A program made the translations under genes and the position numbers. Positions 45,427 to 57,218 of a DNA stretch of 64,000 nt are shown here, piece by piece. Position 1 is the first letter of the stretch. Each line of letters starts with the position of its first letter. This DNA comes from Phalacrocorax aristotelis (lineage: Eukaryota > Chordata > Aves > Suliformes > Phalacrocoracidae): contig NC_134282.1 of the NCBI RefSeq assembly GCF_949628215.1, forward strand, positions 18,518,723-18,582,722, given 5' to 3'. The notes under the pieces were generated by a model. The model saw only the letters and a list, made by a program, of their open reading frames with translations. It ran no database searches and had not been told where the DNA came from.

Positions 45427-45474
45427 GGGGTACTGTTGGGGTGTAGAGGGGAGTGGGGAAGGGAGTGGAGGGGG
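45427..45474 (+). other. G-quadruplex-prone G-run cluster
   Basis: Six runs of three to five G (45427-45430, 45438-45441, 45448-45451, 45455-45458, 45461-45463, 45470-45474) with short loops, which meets the usual pattern for an intramolecular G-quadruplex. No gene assignment. Confidence 0.6.
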
Positions 45475-48400
45475 TGCATGTGCACAAGGGCACATGGATC
45501 CCTGTGCCTGGGATGGGAGGGATTCATCAAAGTGTGACTGGTGCCAGCATGATTTGGAGGGTGGGAGGATATGGGTCATGTGTGACAGCAACACGGGGTG
45601 TTTTGGCCCCGTCACAAGGAAGGGGTGAGCAATGCCTGCGGGTGAGGCTGGATCCTACTGAGCCATGCTGGGGCCCTGGTGCTCTCAGCTGAAGCTCTAG
45701 ACTGAAGAAAGTGTGCCACTGCAGCAGCAAACAGCTGGCTATCTCTCTCCTTTTTCTTCCACTCACTCTTCATTAGGGAGCATGTTTCTGTATTGATTTG
45801 GGGAGATCACTGCGCAGATTTATGTCTCTTTTGCTGCCGTGGGCCAGGGAGCATTTCCCCACAGGGCGTTGGATAACTGTAGTGTGAGGATTTCCAGCTT
45901 TTCTGCCGTGTCAGTGCTGGCTGTCTGCAAAAAAGAGACATCAGAAGGCTGTGTGCATGCAGTGGAGATGCTGGAGTGGCTGATGTTTTCCCACAACCAG
46001 TGGCCAACCCAAGGAGCTGTTGGTTAAGCACCATCCCAAATTCCATTGGTGGCTCTGGAACAAGCCCCAAAACATTGCTGGTCCCTGCTTGTCCTGCCTG
46101 CATTGCTTGGTACCCACCTGGGGCAGAGCCAGGGGAGCAGAGCAGGTACAAAGATGAAGTAGGTACAAGGGTGGAGGAGGTATGCAGATGGAGGAGCTGC
46201 TTGCCCTCCAGCACAGCCACCAACTACCTAGTCCCCAGGAACAAGACATGTGCTGGTGTTTGCCAAGAGAACGCCACCAAGGGTTTGACATGCCACAACA
46301 GGAGCTTTTTACAGTTTATGGTTTTTTTTTTTACAGGTTTTAAAGTACCTCTGTAGGGCTCTGGTGCTACCAGGCTCAGCAAGAAGCAGTTTTGGGGGAG
46401 AATTTCAATTTTGGCTGCAGGGATGGATGAGCAGCCCCTGGTGCATGCAGTGGCAGGGGACCATCTGGTCCCATCGCTGTGGCAGGATGCAGCAGGCAAT
46501 ATGCAGCTTGAGGATGCTTTGAATCAAGCTTTTCTGGGGAATAACCCCAGAGCTCCTGTGGGCCGGAGCACTGGTCAGGGGCTCAGATGTAGCCACCAAT
46601 AGCCATGGGGCCTGGGCAGCCACCAGGCCATTATGGGGACTGGGTGGCTCTGCACGCTACAGTGTAATGCTCCAGAGTAGCTGGGGCAGCACTGGTGCCT
46701 GCTTCACCTCCATGTCTCCAGGTCTGAAATGTTGATGGAGATTTCGGCTTGTTTGAACATCCCTGGTGTTTATTTTGGATGTTGCTGCTGAATGAGGCAT
46801 TACGGGAAACTACACGTTTTTACAGTTTCCTCCATGTCTTTTGTGTCTGGAAGAGGGCTCTGGCCCAGGACATGCATGGCCAACATCCCTGCTTCCCAAA
46901 CCGTGACCGTGCTGGAGAGAGGCCCCACAGAGCCACCCTGATGGGGCTGCAGATGCAGCAAGGCCACAGAGACATAGAGAGCATCTCTGTCCCTTCCCAA
47001 AGCTCCCAGGGTGGCTGGGGTGAGGAGACAAGGGAAAGCCCCAGGCAGAGTCTCCCAGGTTTTTGCTAGTGAAGTACTGGTATCCTGGCAGGCCCAGTGT
47101 TTTTTCCACCCAGGAGCTTGCTTTTGGGGTTTCCCATTTTCCCTGGGCTCCCTGGGACACTCCAGTCTCCTCCTGACTTTCTGGGTGTTTCTTTTCTTGG
47201 GGCTGTGCTGGGATGGCCGTGCTCCGGGCCCAGACTGCCTCACCGGGCTGGTGGGAGCGGGAACATGATGTCTCAGACTTTTGTTGAACATTGAGAAAAT
47301 GAAACAATTCTAACGCACGGGTGAGTCCATGCTGTGAGCCTCCCTCTGTGTCAGTCCTCAGAGGATACGAATTGCATTGCCTCCAGCTGCCAGCAGCCTC
47401 AGCTCCGCAGCTAATGTAGGGGCAGGTTGTTGGGATTTTCCAAGCTAAATGACGTTTGTCTTTATCCTCCTTTTCTCAGAGGCTTTATCCCCTGAAATGG
47501 GGGTCTGGCAGCGTTTTGCCGGCAGCCTGGAGGTCCCAACATCAGCCCAGGCTTGTCAGTTTTGGCACTGAGCACCCCTTTGGGAAGAGGTACTGCCCAA
47601 AGAGGTGGTGGCCTGGAAAGGCCAAAGGATGAGTTATCATCATCACATTTGTCCCCATGGGAAGCTGTGTCGCATGCAGATCCTGGGCAGGGATCTGGCA
47701 GACCAGTGGGGATGGACCCCCAACCTGTACCCAGGGAGGACCCCATCGTGGTGCTGGAGCCGGATGCCACCACTGCACCACGTCACCCCCCCGGGGGGTG
47801 GTCTGTGCCCTAACGTGCTATGTGCACATCCGGGCCAGAAGAACAGGTCCTCACTAGCCCCGCAGCTCTGGCAGCAGCGCACACCCCAGCTTGGCAGGAG
47901 CCTCTTCCACCTGGCTTGGCTGGGCAAAGCCCTGTCACCCTTGAAGATGCTGCCAGCAGCTCCCTTGCGGCTCCCCCTGCCAGCCCCAAATGCCCCCCAG
48001 CCCCTCTGAGCTGGCTTCCCAGTAACCCAGCGCCAGGCAGTGGGAAGTCCCTTTTGGCATTGGTCCTTTGGGGCAAAACCTTTGGGCTTCCCGGGCCTTT
48101 CCCCAGAGTATCCCGGTTGTGGGAAACCCCAGGGGAGCACTGGGATAAAGGGAGCCGAATCCATGCTTGTCTTGGGGATGCTGGTGGTTGAGCCCTTGAC
48201 TTTCTGCCAGGGTAGAGATCCCACTGAAGCCAAATTTGGGCTTTCTGCCCCTTTTTCCTCTTTTTGGGAGGGAGCCTGGATGTGTCTCACAGGAGTGTTT
48301 GTGTGGGTGCCAGGCTGAGCAGCAAAGGGTGGCCCTGGCTGGGGTCAAGAGGCTGGTGAGGTAAGGGGCAGATTTTGGTGCTAGAGATGGTGGGGCAGCC

Positions 48401-51400
48401 TTATGTAGCAGATAACGGACTGGCTGCCTCTGCCATGCCTGGGAACAGCCAGGGCTCCCGCTACTGTGGCCGGGGAGCACTGCCAGCTGTGGGGCGTCTA
48501 GGTGGCCCTGCTGCCACCCCATGGGCAGCCGGTGTGGACGTGCGGGGCTCCACAGCCCTAACCTTTTGCAACCAGACAGAATAACAATGCTGGCCTGCTG
48601 GGTTATAATGGCCAGTGTTTGCTTGAGATACGAAGGCGCAGAGCTTTCACATGAGGTAATACTGATAAGTTACACTCTCATTCACCGCTCTGCCTGCCAG
48701 CCGGCAGTGGGACCGGCAGTGGGCCCTACTTGCCTTCACCAAGCTGCTGGGACGTGCCCGCTGGCCCCTCGGACCCACAGTTGCTGCTGGAACATCGTCC
48801 CCTCTTCACCCTCAGCATGGTGTCCCCACCCGGCCTGCAGCCCCAAAGCAGCCCCCACGGGGGCTGTAAGACCCTGCCCCATGTGTGTGGAGTGGGGGAC
48901 GGTGTGTCAGTGACAGGGGTTGTGGGGTGAGTCCCTAACCCCGGGAATGCAGAGCAGTACAGTCTGTTAGTCCCTGCCTGACTCGAAGGTGCCTTTTCTG
49001 TCTCCCTGGGGGCATCAAATGGGGCTTGAACTCACTGCATGTCCCTTGCCCCATAAGTCCTGTGCCCCCCATCCCCTGGTCCTGCTGCCCACAAGCTCAG
49101 TAGGCACAGGGCAGCTGCCTGCCTGGGTTTCCTGATGAGACCCACAAAGCTGTGTCCCATCACGTGCCCCAACACTTTGGGACCTCAGAGCTTTATAATC
49201 TGAAATCACTTCAAGCACCTTTGAGAGGCTCAGTCCTGCCACTAGCAGGGCAGAATGGTGCAGGGGAACCAAGGGCCGGGTTTTAAAAGAGACTTGGCCA
49301 TCTATGACTAGGGAGGAGGACCCTTGAAGGTATCCAGGAGACAAATCCAGGAGACCCCAGCTGAGTCAGGAGCGAGGCACTAACCCTGTTGCTTCGACAT
49401 CCTACCCTGGCACCCCACCTCTTTCCTCTGCTGCCTCCTTCACCTCTTTCTTAGCTGCCTGGCCCTCTTTGCTGGGGCCTGCTTCTCCCTTTCCTTTGCT
49501 GGGCAGACACAGCCAAACCAGACCTCCCTCTGCCCAGGGGGAGCTGCAGGCATTCTTCCAGGCACTGCTGTGTCTGAAGGAGATGGGAACCCACCAGTCC
49601 TTGATCTTGGGTGGCATTTTTCCCAACCAGAGGTATGGAGGGCTCAGGAGAAGACTGGAGAAGCTGAAGGACGGGTGGGGCAAGACAACATGTGTTGTGA
49701 CACAGTTAGCAGATAGGTATCTACTGTGGAGAGAGATTTTTTTTAGCTTATTTATGGTAATAAATCTGTCTCCCTCCCCTTTATCTGCCCTGAGCACTGC
49801 TTGTGTCCTCAGGTCAAGTGCCCAGATGGCTCCCAGTGCCTGAGCAATGTCAAAGCAAGTGAGACTCTGGCCTAACTCTGGGTGCTGCTGCTGCAATCAA
49901 GACACTTCCAAGGGTACTCAGAGTCTCCAGAGCAAACCTGTGGCCCCACTCTGCCTTCGAGCGTATCCTTGTGCCGTGTGGGTCAAGCCTCTGGACAACA
50001 GCAGGGAGGCAGAGGCAGAGCGCTCCACTGATCTCCATCCCACCACCACAGCCTGCAACCTGAAATATTTGGTATCAATGAGAGGTGACATTCAGGGCAG
50101 CAGGGGCAATGTTTCCACCAGCAGTGTCGGTTTACTCCGGGTGGGCTGAGGGAAGCGGACAGAGGCATCAGAGGAACCACTCTGCGCCCATCCTGGGTTC
50201 CCTCATTGAGTCACCTCAGGGCGGCTCCAGCCCTTTGGCCAGTCACTCCTGATTAACACTGATGTAAACGAGTGCCGGGCGGGCCCTTACTCCTTGCTGA
50301 AACCACAAGCAGAGGAGCCAAAGCCTTCGTAAGCAGGCTGCTCCCAGCCAAGGAGCCACACGGTGCTCTCGCCTCGGCCGAGGTGCCGCAACATGTTCCA
50401 GCCTCTGAGTCGGGGAGCAGCTACCAGTTACTGCCTGGGGGAAGATGGTGAGATAATCCTGTGCTGTGGGAAAGCAAGCCAGGACACCGGGCTGGGCTTG
50501 CTGCTACAGGACCCCAGGAAACGAGAGCGCAGGGGAAAAATCTGCCCATGAACCCACTTCCTTTGCGAAAGGCCACGAGTAGCCATGGAGGGTGATGGGA
50601 GCAGCAGCAGGGCGAGTGCTCCTTTCTGCTTGGCAGCCACAAGGATGGCATGGATGGAAGATGGAGCCAAAGGTGAGGCTGACGCAGTCCAGCCCTTCCC
50701 TGGGAGGGACTGTGTTTGGTGAGACCCTGCATGAGGCACCATCGTGCCGCCACATTTGCACGTGGCCTCTTTCAAAGGGTGTGAAGGATGGGCACGCAAC
50801 TGGTCCCAGCCACACAGCGATCTGCTGTGTGCCTGCAGGGCACCAGGAGGGTGACATGTATTTGCTGTATCTGTTGCTTGTCTGGGCCAGTAATGGGGCA
50901 GAGCAAAAGGGGGCATGAATGCCGGCTCTGCCGCATGCACCAGACCAGATTTCCAGATCCCTGGCTGTTACCAGGAGAGGAGAGCTGAGAAATGCTCTGC
51001 CAATCTGCTGGGGCTCATGGCCCCTTGTGCAGCAGGGGCCCAGCTGGAGGCAGGAGGTGAGGATGATGGAGGCATCCAGCTGTGGAGCCATATCCCTCTT
51101 GCCACGCATGATATCACTGCAAAACTGCAGGCCCCAACACCGGCAGTGGCGCTAACAAACACTGAATCCCCCTCTGGTTCCTCCCCCCATCTATCATCTC
51201 CTGTGGAAGGAACGGGCACACTGAAGCTGCTGCAGCTGGTTGCACCACCTGGTGCAGGAGGGAGCCTGGCCAAGCTCTGGGCTCGGCTTTGTCCCCATGG
51301 GGGTCAAGAACAGCAGAGACATGGCATGACTCAGTGGCATGGAGAAGAGCTGCTGTTCCCACCTGGCTGGCACAGGATGGGGGACAGCAGGGCTGGGGGT

Positions 51401-53519
51401 TCTGGTTTCCCCCTGCCCCGTCTCCCACACTTCCAGATGGGTGAGCTCCTTGCCATGGTGCGGGCCAGCCCTGCACAGCTGGGGACATGACACCGCTGTG
51501 GCTTAACAGAGCAGATGCCAACTTCTTCGCTTTGGCAGCAGCCGAGGGAGTGGGAGGAAGCAGTCGACCTTGCACCCTTCCACCGAAAGGGTAATCCCAC
51601 ATGGCCATGCTCACCCTGGGGCCAGCTCCAGTGGAAACAGTGTCCACCTTCCATCTTTGGGGCTGGGGAGAGACCAGATGCTGTGCAACTGGTGGCTCTG
51701 CTTGCGTGGGGGAGCGCTGCTCACTTCTGTCCTGTCTGGGCTGTCATGGGACAGCTCGTGGCCTCCCAGCCATGCCAGGACAGAGCTGAGCACTCGCTCC
51801 CTTCCTTGAGGTGGCCAGAGTGGGGGCAGCTGATGAGCTGGCAGCAGCGCCAGCAGATCACAGGCAGAGCCTCTTGGTTCTGCATGGTTCATATGAATGA
51901 GACCCTGCCTTTGCCAGTGGCATCCTGGCACCCAGGGAGATGTGACTGTCCTTGTGCAGGCAGGTCTGTGCTTGTTGCCTTCAGTCCCACAGCAAAAGCC
52001 TGGTGCTTTCTCAGGGCAGCTCACTCCACCAACACAAAGGCCAGAGATGGAGTGGTCCATGTCTGCCACGGCTGCCACAGGGTTCTTCACCTTCAGCAGC
52101 TCCATCTCAGAGGACTCTTTGTGGCTTCATGGAGGTTCAGCAGTGCTGGCTGGGAGCATGGCCACAGGGCTGGTTTGTGTCTAGGAGTGACTGGCAGCCA
52201 CAGGTGATGCTACACACTGAGCAGACGCAACCTTGTGGTATTTAGAGGTGACCAATGTCAGCCTCTGTGGACACCGACCTGCAGGATGCAGGATGAGGAA
52301 CAAGCACCATGGGGCAGGCGTCTTCCCCAACCCAAGTGAAGGGGCATCACAGACAGCCTGCCCAGACTCACATCCGTGCCAAACTGAAGACTCAACAGAG
52401 CCTTTCCCCACCACAGCCCCACTTGGAGACACCCGCTGAGGTCCCTTTGGTCCCTTCCTCCACTCTGTGAGGGGCTGCTCCAGGCAGACGGGGTTGACTG
52501 GGGCTACCATGAGGCCAGTTTATTGACCTTCAGTTTTTCTTCTGGGTGAAGTTCTTTGGCAAATCCAGCCTGAGTTTGCAGGTAACACCAGGGTGACCAA
52601 ACCGCCTACTCCCAGCCAGCCAGACTCTGGATCTGACTCTGCTATAAAGCCCTGTGAGAGGTCTGCAGCCACAGAAAGAGCAGGGAGTCAAAGTCCCAGG
52701 TCCTGACTCTGGTCTCATGCTTTAACGTCACCCTCTGATGCAAAGGCTCTGACATATGCTGGCAGAGATCAGGCTACTGCTGCTCAGCACCATGAGTTGG
52801 TCATTACCTGGGTGCTGTGGCGTGGGTGGGCTGGAGGGTCAGTGGGTTGCCTTGTGCCCAACGTCTGGTGCTGGGAGAGTGTGAAGAGCTCTGGGACCAG
52901 GAGCTCTCCTGTTTTATGTTGCTCTCCCCTGCAGCAAAGGTGAGGTCATGGGGGACTTGAAGGAGACTTCCCAATGCTGCTGTTGGAGGTACAGGTGCCT
53001 GCAGAGCTCTGAGGGTTTCCAATGGGACAATACCAGCCTCAGCTCTTTACAATATTAAATCAGCTAAACTCTGCTTTTTTTACCTATCTGCCTAGAAACT
53101 TTGGCTGAAGCAGGAATGCCAGCAGTCAACTGGACCGAACCACCAGAGAGGTCTCAGCTAGTCCTGGCTGGAAGGGGCAGCCAGCAAACCCCAGGGACCA
53201 AGATGTCCACAAACCGTTCAGGCTGGGGACAGTCTGCGTTGGCTCTCTGCTGTGCTGAGGTCTCCCACCTCCCCGCAGCACCCTGGCCCTGCAGGGACCC
53301 CGTTAGACACCTTGCTCAGCCTCCCACCTGCACCTGCTGCGGGCTGACCAAGGTGGGGGGCACAGGCCCAGCCTCAACACTGTCTGGAGGCTACCATTCC
53401 CCCGGCAGGCTGTGGAGAGCCGGGACCCTGCCAGCGGGGAGCGCCCACCCCTCCAGAGAGCGGGGATGGGGCACTCTGTCCCCTCCTGGGGTGCCCTACC
53501 CTCTCCCGGGCCACCCTCC

Positions 53520-54300
53520 TCATGGCACCTCCCTCAAAGGGCCCTTCCCGAGGTCCGTCCCCAGGCCCGGGCCGCTCCCGGCACTGCACCAAGGGACCGG
53601 CCCCGTGTCACTAGAGCCCACGCCGGAGGTCCTGCTCCTGTCCCAGCCCCGGCCCTGGGGGTGCAGGGAGCCGCGGGCCGGGGATGCCCTGTCACGGTGG
53701 GAACGAACGCTTCGCGCGTGAGGCCTTCTGGGCGCTGCCGCGGCCCGTAGGCGGCCTCTGACCCGGAAGTGGACGGTGGGGGGCGTTGGGACATTTAAAC
53801 GGCGCGGAGCGGCGTGGGGGGAGCGGTGCGGTCGGTGAGTGGTGGGGCTGGGCCCGGCCCGGCGATCCCTCCGCGGGGCCGTCACCGGGGTCTCGGGCGG
53901 GGTGAGGGTGGGGGGAGCGGCTCTCCCGCCGGCCCCGGCTGCGGTCAGGCCCTGTCAGCCCCGTGGCAGCGGCGCCGCCGTGACGAGGGGCCGGGCCTGG
54001 CCGTTTACTGGGTCGTCCCGGGGTGAGGGCTCGTCCGGAGGGCTCGGCGCGGCCCACTCCTGCTTCGGGCCCCGGGGAGGAGCGGTGGGAGCCCGGGATG
54101 CGGCCCTGAGGAGGAGTTGCCGGCGAGAGGGGCGCCCTTGGGAGGCGGCGGGCGGGGGGCTGCTCCAGGTCGGGCCCCGCTCCCGGCGGGTGCCCCGCAG
54201 CCCTGCTCCCGGTCGTGCCGCTGGTGCTGCAGCGGGTGCGCCCACCCTCGCTGCTGTGCGCTGGCTGGGGGCCTCGGATATCTACCCCACCCGGGGACAC
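53520..54300 (+). promoter_or_regulatory. CpG island promoter at the DIS3L2 position
   Basis: A dense CpG island with an ETS-family site (CCGGAAGT, 53763-53770) and no TATA box, followed within 65 bases by a clean splice donor (GGTCG|gtgagt at 53834/53835). The plus-strand direction is set by that donor and by the next exon at 56499. ETS sites of this type are typical of broadly expressed genes. The long frames inside the island are compositional. Confidence 0.75.
53775..53834 (+). other. Untranslated exon 1 of the DIS3L2-position gene (left end uncertain)
   Basis: The right end is fixed by the donor GGTCG|gtgagt. The left end is inferred from the ETS site a little upstream. No ATG suitable for the protein is present, so the exon is taken to be leader. 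Confidence 0.55.
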
Positions 54301-56498
54301 CTCGGACTACCCTGGGCGGTGTGTCCAGCGTGGTGACAGGCGGGTCCCGCTCTTCAAAAACAACCAGGGAAAAATAACCAGGGAGAGTTTTCATCCTGGG
54401 CCCGGCTAAGCGAGCACCTTCCCTCGGCGCTTCTTTCTCGGCATTTCACCCATCCGGTCCCGCCCGTGGGAGCACGGCAGAGTGGGCACACCTTGCACCC
54501 ACCTCTGCCTCCTTGCCGCTGCCAGGCTGCGAGGGAGCTGCTGATTCCTGGTTGCCCACGGAAAACTAATGATGAAACCGTAGTGCGTGGGGGCTTGTAA
54601 GCCTGTTTTTGTCTGTGCTTCTCTGCTCGGGTTGCTAACTTTAACGTGATTAGCAGTCGCTATCACGGGCTAAAGTTGGAGAAATTATAGTGGGGGCGAA
54701 GAGTGAATGTTTATTCTTTACTTGTAAATAAAGATGACAAACTCCTGTATCCCAGAACTGGTGTTTGGAGAGTAGTCTCGCTGGCTTTTATAAATGTTAT
54801 CTACTTCTATTGCATTGGCAACGGGAGAAGGTGACGTTAAAAGAAAGCTTGCTGTAGACCTACCCGCCTGAGGGTTTTGTAATAGCACAGTAGCAGGTCA
54901 GTGTATTAGAAAAATTTAGTTATTGGCCAGCACCAATGGAAAATCTTAGGAACAAGAATCACAAACCACACAGAATTTTTCCTATTTGTTCAGGGATTTT
55001 TAGTTTTTGCTTTGTATTGTGAAGCCTGTTCACATCCGTGCTCAATTACTTAAGTAAATCTCACTGCAACATACCTTGTTTCTCAGAAGGGGCCAGAGTA
55101 AGCACTCTGAGGTGGAGTTGGCACTGCAGTCCTTGGTCCCTGCGGGATGATGCCCTGTGCCCAGGCAGCATGTGCGTGGAGGAGACTGCCTCAGTGCTCA
55201 TCCTCTGTGCAAGGGCAGCAAAAGGGGGAAGAGGGCTGGGTAAAGGTGAAGAGAAATTCCAAGCAGGATGGGAGTAGGGGTGGGAACATAAATTTCTCTT
55301 CTGCTGAGCTCTGTATTCTGTCTGGCCAACACCCCTGTGCTTAGAGAAGTGAAGAGAGAGAGGTTTAATGGACAGTATCTTTATTTTAGCTTAGAGTCCA
55401 GTGCCCCTCAGTTCTGGCATAGAGGAGATGGCAGTGATCCCTGAAGTTCTTAGCCAGGGTGAAGTTCAGATGTTCATCTTCAAACATGTCTTGATGAAAA
55501 AATGAGGCATTTTTCTGAAAGCCTGCACAAGCCAGCAGTTGTGCTGGGCTCCATTATAAATATATTTTTATATCCCTCTTTGACGTTAGATACAGCAAAA
55601 CCCATTGCTATGTCCCATCCATACCTATAGTTTAGCTTAATAGTAGCTGAGGACAATTTACTAGATTGTTTCGCTCCAAAAACGTAACAAGCTAGAGCAG
55701 CTGAAACAGGATTGAAATGTTCCTGATCTACTTAAGTTCCACATTTGTGCCATAAAGGTGGAGGCATAATACCATCTACGGAAACTGGTGCTGGATGGAG
55801 TGGCAGCCGATGTGTCTCAATCTCTAAGAATTATGAGCTTTTGTAAGATAGGTAGTTGTGCTGGGGGACTTATTGTATGTCAGTCACACTGTCAGTGAAT
55901 TTACGGCTAGAAAGAGAAGCTGTGATGGTTAGTCTTTGTATTTGAAGCAAATGTCCTATATAATCCAGCAGTGTCAGTCACTGTGTGTGGGGGGTAACAG
56001 GCAACGTACGCTTTTTACTGCAATGCTGAAGCACTTCAGTAAGGACGCAGTTATTTTTTAAGACTCCAGGTTGAATGTGACAAGACTTTACTTCTGCTAA
56101 CCACTAAACTAATGCATTTGATACAGTCTGTTGGTTACTGCCTTAATTTACCTGGCTTTTTCAAAGGCAAGGAAGAGCGGAATAAAGGAATCCCTTATAT
56201 TTGGGGTGTCAGCCTCAGGACAAAAATCCCTGTTTTCTGTGGGACATGGGCAGGTACAGCTAATGGGCCATGGTCACTCCTAGGTCGCTGATGGGGATTT
56301 GGCGCAGGGCAGATGTTGAGTATAGTGTGAAACTCCTTCTCCTTACTGGAGTGACTTATCAGCCCAGAATTTCTGTAAAGGTCCATACATTATCATTTAG
56401 TACATTTTCATGCCTTTTAGTGTAATCGATTGTTTGACACTTTGTTTCAAGAAAATAACCCTTTTCCCCCCCTCGTGTCTATTTATAACTCTTTGAAG
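53835..56498 (+). other. Intron 1 of the DIS3L2-position gene
   Basis: From gtgagt to the acceptor at 56498, which is preceded by a long pyrimidine tract (ttttccccccctcgtgtct). The first 450 bases belong to the CpG island. No exon or RNA gene was recognised in the rest. Confidence 0.65.
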
Positions 56499-57218
56499 TT
56501 TGGGCCTTTTACTGCACTATGGATCATCTGGGTTATGTGAGAAGTACAGCTTCTGCCCAAGGTGCCAAAGAGGGATTGAGCAAGCCTGCTGCTCCACAGA
56601 AGAACGCATACACAAGGCTTGTGCAAAAGCACCACAGTGGACGGTTCCGGTCCTATTTGAATCACATTGCACAGAAGATGCAGCTAGACGAGAGCACCTC
56701 TAGTGACCTCAGCTTGGATCTGGACCCACCACTGAGGGGAGGCCTGGTGGGGGACAATCCAGCTAGGAATGGGTTGAATGTGCACAGCTATTCACCAGTC
56801 CAAGCATCTCACCTAGAACAGCCCATGCCTGGAGGATTTGAGAACGATAAACCCCAAACCACTCTGACCAGATGTTCTCATAAAAAAAATGCCATTGTTA
56901 GCCCAGAAGGAGACTTGGAGGTGGAGGAAGACTCTTATGTACATCAGTGTGGAGCTGCAGCTGACTTGTTAAATATGAGTGATGCCCTGGGTGGGAGAGT
57001 ATCGAACAGCCTGAGACACCGAGCAGCCTTGCAGAAGTCTTCTGGTTCTGATGAAAAGGACGAGGAGGACATGTGGAGGAAGAAACATAGGAAACGAGGC
57101 AGATGTCCTGCCAATACAGATGCAGCAACTGGACACTTGTTGACTGAGCAGTTTAGTGAGGATGTGCTGGCAATAAATGCCAGGAAAACCAGTCACTTGT
57201 CTCCAGGTCAAGTCCAAG
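56499..57218 (+). CDS. DIS3L2: First coding exon of probable DIS3L2 (unrecognised N-terminus)
   Basis: DIS3L2 is a cytoplasmic RNase II/RNB-family 3'-5' exoribonuclease that degrades uridylated RNAs such as pre-let-7. This exon has an acceptor at 56498, an ATG at 56519 in a strong context (A at -3, G at +4), 233 codons, and ends CCAAG|gtgagt in phase 1. The protein starts MDHLGYVRSTASAQGAKEGL, has a helical basic segment (RLVQKHHSGRFRSYLNHIAQ), a low-complexity middle, and an acidic-then-basic stretch, SDEKDEEDMWRKKHRKRGR, which looks like a nuclear-localisation-type cluster. No cold-shock or RNB domain is present; those would be on later exons outside the window. I do not recognise this N-terminus. 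The only hint of likeness to human DIS3L2 is the M-x-H-x-x-Y start. The name rests on gene order, CpG promoter and strand. Confidence 0.6.

Larger units (their letters stand above)
42834..53519. other. GC-rich region between NPPC and the DIS3L2 promoter
   Basis: About 10.7 kb of GC-rich DNA, saturated with open frames on both strands (up to 262 codons at 43112-43900 plus and 230 at 51515-52207 plus). None has a recognised domain and the frames overlap one another freely, as expected when stop codons are rare. If NPPC is here its signal-peptide exon should lie in the first few kb, but I could not find one. G-rich tracts occur at 44464-44482 and 45427-45474. Nothing else is supported. Confidence 0.5.

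Noticed and set aside
47643-48290. 215-codon minus-strand frame
   Set aside because: GC-rich region with long frames on both strands; no domain, no splice or start context worth noting.
50504-51109. 201-codon minus-strand frame
   Set aside because: No recognised family; overlaps equally long plus and minus frames.
51515-52207. 230-codon plus-strand frame
   Set aside because: Composition follows local base content; no conserved motif or exon borders.
53101-53721. 206-codon plus-strand frame running into the DIS3L2-position CpG island
   Set aside because: It lies upstream of the likely transcription start and has compositional bias only.
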